20,251 bases of DNA from Pseudomonadota bacterium (lineage in GTDB: Bacteria > Desulfobacterota > Syntrophia > Syntrophales > UBA5619), in NCBI GenBank assembly GCA_018827585.1, contig JAHJXP010000132.1, positions 1 to 20,251 of the forward strand, written 5' to 3'. The position numbers were made by a program, and so were the translations under genes. Position 1 is the stretch's first letter. Every line of letters begins with the position of its first letter. The notes under the pieces were generated by a model. It saw only the letters and a program-made list of their open reading frames with translations, did no database searches and was not told the DNA's origin. This document shows positions 14,352 to 20,251 of this stretch, one piece after another.

Positions 14352-15553
14352 GCCTTTTTTTCGCGCTGATCGGGCCGGGGATCATCACTTCAAATGTAGA
14401 CAACGACGCGGGCGGCATCACGACCTATTCGCTGGCGGGCGCCGAGTACGGTCTTGCGCTGCTGTGGACGCTCATCCCGATCACCGGGGTGCTGATCATC
14501 ATCCAGGAGATGTGCGCCCGGATGGGCGTGGTCTCGGGCAAGGGCCTCTCCGATCTGATCCGCGAACGGTTTGGGGTGCGGATCACCTTCTACCTGATGA
14601 TCGTCCTTTTTCTGGCCAATCTGGGGAACGCCATTTCCAATTTTGCCGGCGTCGCGGCGAGCCTGGAGATCTTCGGCGTCAGCAGGTACGCCTCCGTGCC
14701 TTTCAGCGCCGCTTTCGTCTGGTGGCTGGTGGTCAAAGGGAATTACAAGTCTGTGGAGAAGGTGTTTCTTTACGCCTGCGTCTTCTATCTCTCCTACATC
14801 GTCTCCGGCTTCATGGGCAAGCCGGATTGGGGTGCGATCGGGGCCTCCTTCCTGAGGCCGGAGATCAGGATGGAGGCGGGTTTTCTGACGATGGCCGTGG
14901 GCCTGATCGGGACGACCATCGCCCCCTGGATGCAGTTCTACCTGCAGTCATCCGTGGTCGACAAGGGGCTCAAGGCGGAGAATTATCAGTACATCCGAAT
15001 GGATGTGATACTCGGGTCGGTGATGGTCAGTGTGGTGGCCTTTTTCATCATCATGCTCTGTGCGATCACGCTCTTCCAGAACGGCGTCAAGATCGAGAGC
15101 GCCAAGGACGCCGCCCAGGCGCTGGCGCCGCTCGCAGGCGAATACTGCGCCTGGCTTTTTGCCTTCGGGCTCCTTAACGCCTCGCTCTTTGCCGCCTCCA
15201 TCCTCCCTATTTCGACCGCCTATACCATCTGCGAGGCTTTCGGATGGGAGTCCAGCCTGAACCGTAAATTCCTGGAGGCCCCCCAGTTCTACGGCCTCTA
15301 CTCCCTGATGATCTTCCTGAGCGCCGGGATCATCCTCCTGCCCGACATGCCGCTCATCGGGATCATGTTCTACTCGCAGGTCATCAACGGGGCGATTCTC
15401 CCCGTCATTCTCATCTTCATGCTTGTTTTGGTCAATGACCGGCGGATCATGGGGAAATACGTAAACGGCCGCCTGATGAACTGCGTTTCATGGCTGACGG
15501 TGGCGGTCCTCAGCGTCCTGTCGCTCGCCCTGATCGTTGTTTCCCTCTTCTGA
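14276..15553 (+). CDS. NRAMP (SLC11)-family divalent metal transporter, noncanonical metal site
   Basis: Integral membrane transporter of 425 residues with about 11 hydrophobic helices. The first-helix region LIGPGIITSNV, the AGAEYGLALLWT segment and EMCARMGVVSGKGLSDLIRERFG align well with NRAMP/MntH proteins. The canonical TM1 DPGN motif is replaced by Asp44-Ala45-Gly46-Gly47, and TM6 reads TTIAPWMQFYLQSS, with Ala216 where Mn/Fe transporters have Met. Loss of the Asn and Met ligands is reported for NRAMP-related Mg2+ transporters (recalled), so Mg2+ is a likely substrate rather than Mn2+ or Fe2+. The start at ATG 14276 has a poor ribosome site; translation may be coupled to the preceding MgtE-like gene or to the short overlapping ORF. 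That neighbouring Mg2+-sensor-like gene supports the same reading. Confidence 0.88.
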   Translation: MADNHSGVSRGLWQTLSGKKHWKRLGLFFALIGPGIITSNVDNDAGGITTYSLAGAEYGLALLWTLIPITGVLIIIQEMCARMGVVSGKGLSDLIRERFGVRITFYLMIVLFLANLGNAISNFAGVAASLEIFGVSRYASVPFSAAFVWWLVVKGNYKSVEKVFLYACVFYLSYIVSGFMGKPDWGAIGASFLRPEIRMEAGFLTMAVGLIGTTIAPWMQFYLQSSVVDKGLKAENYQYIRMDVILGSVMVSVVAFFIIMLCAITLFQNGVKIESAKDAAQALAPLAGEYCAWLFAFGLLNASLFAASILPISTAYTICEAFGWESSLNRKFLEAPQFYGLYSLMIFLSAGIILLPDMPLIGIMFYSQVINGAILPVILIFMLVLVNDRRIMGKYVNGRLMNCVSWLTVAVLSVLSLALIVVSLF

Positions 15554-15633
15554 GGCCAAAGAAATCCTCAGGAGGGCGGCGGGGCCGTTTCCCGCCTGAT
15601 GTCCTGAATCAAGGCTTAAAATCGCAAAAAGGG

Positions 15634-15758
15634 GACGGCTTCGTAAAAAGGCCGCAGGCAAGGCGCGCGAATCCTGAGGAATGAGGCGTACTGTTGCGTA
15701 CGCCGCAATGACGAAGGATGAAGTGCAACGCAGCATCCGGACTTTTTACGAAGCCGTC
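15634..15758. repeat. Complete palindromic repeat element (copy D, GACGGCTTCG-ended subtype)
   Basis: A 125 bp element between the convergent NRAMP and lepB genes. It has perfect 17 bp terminal inverted repeats: GACGGCTTCGTAAAAAG (15634-15650) and CTTTTTACGAAGCCGTC (15742-15758). The centre holds a perfect 7 bp hairpin, GGCGTAC (15685-15691) with GTACGCC (15698-15704). The core is shared with copy B, and the ends with copies A and C. The element stops 5 bp before the lepB stop codon. It codes for nothing, so it fits a MITE- or REP-like unit mobilised in trans, or a repeated terminator. Confidence 0.85.
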
Positions 15759-15763
15759 AATTT

Positions 15764-16375
15764 TTAACGCAGAATGTTGCCCATGCGGCTCCAGCGGACC
15801 CCGTATTCCTCCTGGTTCCATGACCAGTAGATGATGAGAGCCTTTCCCAGGATGTCCTTCTCGCTGACGAATCCCCAGAACCGGCCGTCGTAACTCTCGT
15901 CCCGGTTGTCGCCCAGAACGAAGAAGGCGCCTTCCGGCACCTTGGCCGGTCCGAAATTGTCGCGGGGCTGAACACCGCCGGGGATGATGAGATTGTCCAC
16001 GTGCACCCCATGCTTGTCGTTGTACGGGAGGCCGTTGATGAAGATCTTCTTGTTGCGGATTTCGATCGTGTCCCCGGGCAGGCCGATGAGGCGCTTGATG
16101 AAATCCTTCGAACGGTCTTCCGGGTAGATGAAGACCATGATATCCCCCCTCTCCGGGGCGCCGACGGGGATGAGGGTGGTGCGGACGAAGGGGATTTTGA
16201 TCCCGTAGTTGAACTTGCTCACCAGGATATGATCGCCGACCAGCAGCGTCGGTTTCATGGAGCCGGACGGGATCTTGTAGGCCTGGATCACGAAGGTCCG
16301 GACGAAAAGGGCGATCACGATGGCCAGGATGATCGCTTCGCTGTATTCCCGTAGTTTGGATTTTTGTCTTCCCAT
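15764..16375 (-). CDS. lepB: Signal peptidase I
   Basis: Type I signal peptidase (203 residues), which cuts signal peptides from Sec and Tat substrates at the outer face of the inner membrane. It uses a Ser-Lys dyad: Ser39 in KIPSGSMKPTL (box B) and Lys94 in DFIKRLIGLPGD (box D). Box E is FFVLGDNRDES (151-161). A single N-terminal anchor helix (about 13-31) precedes the catalytic domain. ATG 16375 has AAGGA 8-9 nt upstream. It lies downstream of secD-secF and DUF456 on the same strand, consistent with an export gene cluster. Repeat copy D follows 5 bp past its stop and may terminate transcription. Confidence 0.96.
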   Translation of the reverse strand: MGRQKSKLREYSEAIILAIVIALFVRTFVIQAYKIPSGSMKPTLLVGDHILVSKFNYGIKIPFVRTTLIPVGAPERGDIMVFIYPEDRSKDFIKRLIGLPGDTIEIRNKKIFINGLPYNDKHGVHVDNLIIPGGVQPRDNFGPAKVPEGAFFVLGDNRDESYDGRFWGFVSEKDILGKALIIYWSWNQEEYGVRWSRMGNILR

Positions 16376-16406
16376 TTAGTGTTTCCTTAAGAGGGACGGA
16401 CTCATA

Positions 16407-16435
16407 AATATTCTCTAAAGCCTCAAATGCGTCAA
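16407..16435 (-). promoter_or_regulatory. Weak predicted promoter for lepB
   Basis: On the minus strand TTGACG (16435-16430) overlaps the stop codon of the DUF456 gene and is followed after 17 nt by AATATT (16412-16407). It could give lepB its own transcription within the 56 bp gap. The -10 match is poor. Confidence 0.3.
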
Positions 16436-16944
16436 GAATAGACGCCCGCCAGGGTTATGATTATCATGATCAGGGCGAACAACCCCTTCACGATGGTCCC
16501 CGCCGCCCGGCCAAGGACAGCTCCCCAGGCAGCCCGCAGCGAGGGCTTAAGCCGGCGCCGCTGGAGAAGTTCCAGCACCGTCATGCCGAGGAAGCCTCCC
16601 AGAAGAGCCCCGGCGATTATCCCCAACCCAAGCAGAAAAGGGGCCAGGAGAGAGGCCCCGATCAGGCCGCCGACAAGAAATCCCCAGAATCCCCGCCGGG
16701 AAGCGCCGAACTTTGCCGCACCCGCCATCCCCACGGCAAAATCCGCTATCTCCGCGAGCACCGAGAGTATCAGCAGGGTGAGAAGAACCTTGAACCCTAT
16801 TTTCTCGAACCCCGTAACGGCGGCATAGACGAACGCATCGAGGAGGATGATGACGGTTCCCGGAAAGCCGAAGAGGACGGAGAAGGCGCCGAAAAAAAGC
16901 ACCAGGATGAAGACGGTCAATCCTCCGATCTCCAGGGGCGACAA
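16432..16944 (-). CDS. DUF456 family membrane protein
   Basis: Membrane protein of 170 residues fitting DUF456 (PF04306), a family of unknown function. It has about four to five hydrophobic segments (roughly 8-40, 50-72, 84-120 and 150-170). The glycine-rich central part includes AKFGASRRGFWGFLVGGLIG and APFLLGLGIIAGALLGGFLG, typical of the family. The start is TTG 16944, one base past the secF stop; the secF end supplies GAGGAAGAG as a ribosome site. This spacing suggests coupling to secF. No function can be assigned; its place between secF and lepB hints only at co-expression with export genes. Confidence 0.85.
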   Translation of the reverse strand: MSPLEIGGLTVFILVLFFGAFSVLFGFPGTVIILLDAFVYAAVTGFEKIGFKVLLTLLILSVLAEIADFAVGMAGAAKFGASRRGFWGFLVGGLIGASLLAPFLLGLGIIAGALLGGFLGMTVLELLQRRRLKPSLRAAWGAVLGRAAGTIVKGLFALIMIIITLAGVYS

Positions 16945-16945
16945 A

Positions 16946-17857
16946 TTATCTCTTCCTCTTCAGCCCGGTCGGTTTGATCCTTTCAAATAGAAGCACGATC
17001 GGGCTCGCAATGAAAACGGTGGAATAGACGCCGGCGATCGTCCCCACCAGGAGCGTGAAGGTGAAATCATGGATGACCGCCCCGCCTAAAAAGAACAGGA
17101 CCAGCAGGACGATCAGCACCATCAACGATGTCAGAATCGTCCTGCTGAGGGTCTGGTTCACACTCGTGTTGATGATGTCCATGAGCGGCATCTTGATATT
17201 CTTTCTTGAATTCTCCCTGATCCGGTCGAAGACGACTATGGTGTCGTTGATCGAAAATCCGATGATCGTCAGCATCGCCGCCACGATGTTCAGGTCGAAC
17301 TCCTTGTCGAAGAGCGAGAGAAAGGTGATCGTGATCAGGATGTCGTGGATCAGGGCGACGATGCCGCCCAGGGCGTAGCGGAACTCGAAACGCACCCCCA
17401 CATAGATCAGGATCCCGAGCCAGGAGAAAATGATGGCCAGCAGCGCCTTGCGCGTTAGATCCCGTCCGACTTTCGGTCCGACCACTTCGACCCGCCTGAC
17501 CTCATAGGCGCCCTTGCCGAAAGCGGCCAGAAGGGCGTCATCGACGCGGGAGGTCAGACCTTTGGGATCGGCGCCGGACTCGGCGGTGCGGACGATGACC
17601 TCCTTGGGTCCGAAATCCTGGATGATGCTTCCCTCGAAGCCGATCGCCCGGAAAGCGGTCCGGATCTTGTCCGTCGGCGTCTCCTTCTGGAATTTGATTT
17701 GAATCAGGGTTCCGCCCGCGAAATCTATGCCGTAGTTGGGCCCTCCGTGCCAGATAAGGGAGGCGATGCCGATGATGATTACGGCGATCGACAGGATGAC
17801 GGCGGGCTTCATCATCCCGACGAAATTGATCCGGGTTTCCGATTTTATGATTTCCAT
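16946..17857 (-). CDS. secF: Protein translocase subunit SecF
   Basis: SecF (303 residues) pairs with SecD in the inner membrane. The complex uses the proton motive force to help pull proteins through SecYEG. Six membrane helices are expected: one near residues 16-36, then the periplasmic P1-type region (about 45-125), then five in the C-terminal half. Motifs: GIDFAGGT (43-50) and GFSINDTIVVFDRIREN (200-216), containing the conserved Asp205 and Asp211 of helix 4. SVNQTLSRTILTS at 232-244 is also typical. ATG 17857 has GGAG 6 nt upstream. The gap from secD is 9 nt. Confidence 0.96.
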   Translation of the reverse strand: MEIIKSETRINFVGMMKPAVILSIAVIIIGIASLIWHGGPNYGIDFAGGTLIQIKFQKETPTDKIRTAFRAIGFEGSIIQDFGPKEVIVRTAESGADPKGLTSRVDDALLAAFGKGAYEVRRVEVVGPKVGRDLTRKALLAIIFSWLGILIYVGVRFEFRYALGGIVALIHDILITITFLSLFDKEFDLNIVAAMLTIIGFSINDTIVVFDRIRENSRKNIKMPLMDIINTSVNQTLSRTILTSLMVLIVLLVLFFLGGAVIHDFTFTLLVGTIAGVYSTVFIASPIVLLFERIKPTGLKRKR

Positions 17858-17866
17858 TGAATTCTC

Positions 17867-19468
17867 CTAAATGCTTATCTTCTCGATCCTGCGATTCCAG
17901 ATGAGGTGATCGAAAACGATCCGCGTGACGAAGATGGCGGTGAACATGCTCACCACGATGCCGATGGTCAGCGTCACGGCGAACCCCTTTACCGGTCCGG
18001 TGCCGAAACCGAAGAGGAACAGCGCCGCCACCAGGGTGGTCACGTTGGAATCGAAAATGGTCAGGAAGGCCTTGGTATAGCCGGCTTCGATCGCCGCCCG
18101 CAGCGTTTTCCCAAGGTGAAGTTCCTCCCTGATCCTTTCGTTGATCAGGACGTTGGCGTCCACGGCCATCGCGATGGTAAGCGCTATGCCGGCAATGCCG
18201 GGAAGGGTCAGGGTCGCCTTGAAGGCCGCCATGACGCCGAGAAGGAGCAGCATGTTCATGACCAGGGCCATATCGGCGATGAAGCCGGTGAGCCGGTAGT
18301 AGACGATCATGAAAATCAGGATCAGAATGCCGGCGATGATGCTCGCCCAGGTCCCCAGGTCGATCGAATCCTGGCCGAGGGAAGGTCCGACCGTTCGTTC
18401 CTCGAGGATGGTCACCGGCGCCGGCAGGGATCCGGCCCTGAGCACGATGGCCAGATCTGTCGCCTCCTCCATCGTGAAAGAGCCCGTGATCTGGGCCTGA
18501 CCGCCGGAGATCCTTTCCTGGATCACCGGCGCGGAGTGGACCACTCCGTCCAGGACGATGGCCAGGCGTTTCTTGACGTTCTCCCCGGTGATCCGTTCGA
18601 AGTCTCTCGCCCCCTGGGTGTTGAACTTGAGCGAGACATGCGGCTCGCCGAAGCGGTCGCCGATCTGGACCTTGGCGCCCTCCAGGGCGTCGCCGGTCAG
18701 GAGCGTCCTGCTTTTGAGAAGCAGAGGGATCTCCGTGCGCCGTCCTGAATTCCGGTCCATCCGGGATTCGTAGGCGATCGCGCTTCCTTCGGGGACATTA
18801 CCCTTGAGGGCTTCCTCGAGGCTGTGCTCCTCGTCGACGAGCTTGAATTCCAGTAGGGCCGTCCGGCCGATGAGGCTTTTCGCCCGGGCCGTGTCCTTGA
18901 TCCCGGGAAGCTGGACGATGATCCGGTCAGTCCCCTGCGGGATGATTTCGGGTTCGGTGATCCCGAACTGGTCGACCCGGTTGCGGATCGTTTCCAGGCT
19001 CTGTTCAACGGCCATTTTCCCGATTTCCGCGGCGCGTTTGTCCCTGATCCTGAGGGAAACCAGACCTCGGCCCTCCGCCATTTCCGATGCGGCGACTTCA
19101 AGGTCGGGGTACTGGTTCTTGAGGATTCGCTCGAAGGCGTCCCGCGAAGCGGCATCCGGGAATTCAAGGCGTATATTTTTGTCTTTGGTCTGTTCGTGGA
19201 GCTTGAAGCGGACCCGGTTGTCCATCAGGGTCTCCTTCAGGTCGCCCATCGTGCGCTCCAGTGTGCTTTCCACCGCCTTGGCGGTCTGAACCTCCAGGAC
19301 AAGATGCATCCCCCCCTGCAGATCGAGTCCGAGGCGGATCTTGTCCGCCGGGAGGTATTTTTTCCACGAATCGGGAAGATCGGCAGTCAGGGTAGGCGCC
19401 AGATAGACGAGCGCGGCCAGGCAGAGGACGGTCGTGACGACGGCCCTGATTTTGATGCTTTTAAGCAT
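17867..19468 (-). CDS. secD: Protein translocase subunit SecD
   Basis: SecD (533 residues), partner of SecF in the SecDF-YajC accessory complex of the Sec translocon. An N-terminal helix (about 8-28) is followed by the large periplasmic region (about 40-370) with GLDLQGGMHLVLEV (47-60) and the P1-head domain. Five further helices follow, including AVDANVLINERIREE (435-449), which carries the conserved Asp437 needed for proton coupling, and GTGPVKGFAVTLTIGI (489-504). ATG 19468 has AAAGGGG 6 nt upstream. It lies 18 nt after yajC. Confidence 0.97.
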   Translation of the reverse strand: MLKSIKIRAVVTTVLCLAALVYLAPTLTADLPDSWKKYLPADKIRLGLDLQGGMHLVLEVQTAKAVESTLERTMGDLKETLMDNRVRFKLHEQTKDKNIRLEFPDAASRDAFERILKNQYPDLEVAASEMAEGRGLVSLRIRDKRAAEIGKMAVEQSLETIRNRVDQFGITEPEIIPQGTDRIIVQLPGIKDTARAKSLIGRTALLEFKLVDEEHSLEEALKGNVPEGSAIAYESRMDRNSGRRTEIPLLLKSRTLLTGDALEGAKVQIGDRFGEPHVSLKFNTQGARDFERITGENVKKRLAIVLDGVVHSAPVIQERISGGQAQITGSFTMEEATDLAIVLRAGSLPAPVTILEERTVGPSLGQDSIDLGTWASIIAGILILIFMIVYYRLTGFIADMALVMNMLLLLGVMAAFKATLTLPGIAGIALTIAMAVDANVLINERIREELHLGKTLRAAIEAGYTKAFLTIFDSNVTTLVAALFLFGFGTGPVKGFAVTLTIGIVVSMFTAIFVTRIVFDHLIWNRRIEKISI

Positions 19469-19486
19469 GGTTTACCCCTTTCACGC

Positions 19487-19819
19487 TCACTCCTTGGGCG
19501 CCTTCTGCAGGACGGCGCCGATAAAGTTTCTGGCGACCTTTATCTTCACCTTGTCGGCGATCTCGACGGTCACGACCGTGTCAGTAAGCGCGACGACCTT
19601 TCCCTGAATCCCCCCGGAAGTCATCACCAGATCGCCATGGGCGAGATTGGCAATCATGTTTTTGATATCCTTCTGTTTTTTCTGCTGAGGCCGGATCAGG
19701 AGAAAGTAAAAGATGCCGAAAAGAACGGCCATCATGATGATAAAACTGAAATCACCGCCGCCGGCGGCGCCGCCGCCTCCGCCTCCCGGAGCACCCAATG
19801 CATAAGCCAAATTCGTCAC
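19487..19819 (-). CDS. yajC: Preprotein translocase subunit YajC
   Basis: Small single-span membrane protein (110 residues from GTG 19819) that joins SecDF. A glycine-rich N-terminal segment (11-22) precedes the membrane helix (about 25-43) ending in the family motif LIRPQQKKQK. The cytoplasmic domain has GDLVMTSGGIQGKVV (62-76) and VTVEIADKVKIKVAR. An in-frame ATG at 19837 would add six residues but has no ribosome site, whereas GTG 19819 is 7 nt after AGGGAGGG, so GTG is preferred. It lies between tgt and secD, the classical order. Confidence 0.93.
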   Translation of the reverse strand: MTNLAYALGAPGGGGGGAAGGGDFSFIIMMAVLFGIFYFLLIRPQQKKQKDIKNMIANLAHGDLVMTSGGIQGKVVALTDTVVTVEIADKVKIKVARNFIGAVLQKAPKE

Positions 19820-19877
19820 GGTAAAGCCCTCCCTCATAAAATATTATTTCTACATCTTACATTCTTGCCGGAGCCGC

Positions 19878-20251
19878 TCACTGCGTGTTGCTTTCCCCGG
19901 CATCTTTCCGCTCTTTGTGAAAACGGTCCCGGAAATCCCGGTACCGGTCCTCCCGGATCGCTTCGCGTATCCGCTCCATGAGACGCAGATAATACCGGAG
20001 GTTGTGGATCGTATTCAAAACCAGGGCCAGGATCTCTCCGGAGACGTACAGGTGCCGCAGATAGGCCCGTGAGTAATTACGACAGGTATAGCAATCACAA
20101 TCAGGGTCAACAGGTTGCTCCATCTTAGAGTAGATAGCATTTCGAATGTTCACCCGCCCCAGGTTGGTGAAAAAGGCGCCATTTCGAGCCACGCGGGTAG
20201 GCAAGGCGCAATCAAAGATATCAACCCCGCGACTTATCCCTTCGATAATAT
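19878..20251 (-). CDS. tgt: Queuine tRNA-ribosyltransferase (C-terminal part; 5' end outside window)
   Basis: The last 123 codons of bacterial Tgt, which swaps guanine-34 for preQ1 in tRNAs with GUN anticodons. The visible part begins in the conserved stretch GISRGVDIFDCALPTRVARNG, which carries the catalytic Asp region, continues with NLGRVNIRNAIYS, and contains the zinc site CDCYTC (three Cys) plus the His in NTIHN. The C-terminal helices SRAYLRHLY and GEILALVLNTIHNLRYY are typical. The frame runs open to the window edge, so the gene is truncated by the window and not broken. It is the first visible gene of the tgt-yajC-secD-secF cluster; 58 nt lie between its stop and the yajC start. Confidence 0.95.
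   Translation of the reverse strand, partial: IIEGISRGVDIFDCALPTRVARNGAFFTNLGRVNIRNAIYSKMEQPVDPDCDCYTCRNYSRAYLRHLYVSGEILALVLNTIHNLRYYLRLMERIREAIREDRYRDFRDRFHKERKDAGESNTQ

Noticed and set aside
15554..15633. Separate terminator after the NRAMP gene
   Set aside because: A GGCGG / CCGCC pairing is possible, but no T-run follows; the repeat at 15634-15758 is the better candidate.

Overview
The window is a gene-dense, GC-rich stretch of bacterial chromosome, made almost entirely of housekeeping genes. Gene content and order suggest a deltaproteobacterium (Desulfobacterota, perhaps Syntrophales-like): a tgt-yajC-secD-secF cluster, split glyQ/glyS, PyrR-headed pyr genes, a GAF-GspE ATPase, and many short palindromic repeats. 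This placement rests on recalled gene style, not on a phylogenetic test. There is no prophage, transposase, CRISPR array, tRNA or rRNA.

Layout from left to right. (1) Bases 1-3089, plus strand: a small YvlD-type membrane protein overlapping mutS. (2) Bases 3240-12660, minus strand: a long same-strand series whose transcription order is pyrR, pyrB, pyrC, recO, glyQ, glyS, then a GAF-domain GspE/PilB-type ATPase. pyrR to recO are tightly packed (pyrB and pyrC share an ATGA overlap). glyQ appears to have its own promoter. A palindromic element separates glyQ from glyS. (3) Bases 12661-12979 hold no gene but are a regulatory hub: a strong minus-strand promoter, a leader with a factor-independent terminator and a PyrR-site-like sequence ahead of pyrR, and a divergent plus-strand promoter. 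(4) Bases 12980-15553, plus strand: a cytoplasmic MgtE-like Mg2+-sensor protein (PRC barrels, MgtE N domain, two CBS domains, no channel), then an NRAMP-family transporter that lacks the usual Asn and Met metal-ligand positions. (5) Bases 15764-20251, minus strand: tgt (5' part beyond the edge), yajC, secD, secF, a DUF456 membrane protein and lepB, an export-linked cluster.

Functional themes. The minus-strand central block covers de novo pyrimidine synthesis (PyrB and PyrC catalyse consecutive steps under probable PyrR control), recombination repair (RecO) and glycyl-tRNA synthesis. The right block supplies the SecDF-YajC accessory complex and signal peptidase I. The MgtE-like/NRAMP pair looks like a two-component Mg2+ uptake unit in which the sensor and the pore are separate proteins; this is the most interesting inference here.

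At least five copies of a palindromic, TIR-bounded repeat family lie in the intergenic gaps (1-31, 3114-3235, 5554-5613, 7807-7961, 15634-15758). Two subtypes share a core but have different ends, and a third carries a different core inside similar ends. The two full-length copies with the shared core sit between convergent genes, 4-5 bp beyond the stop codon of the minus-strand gene.
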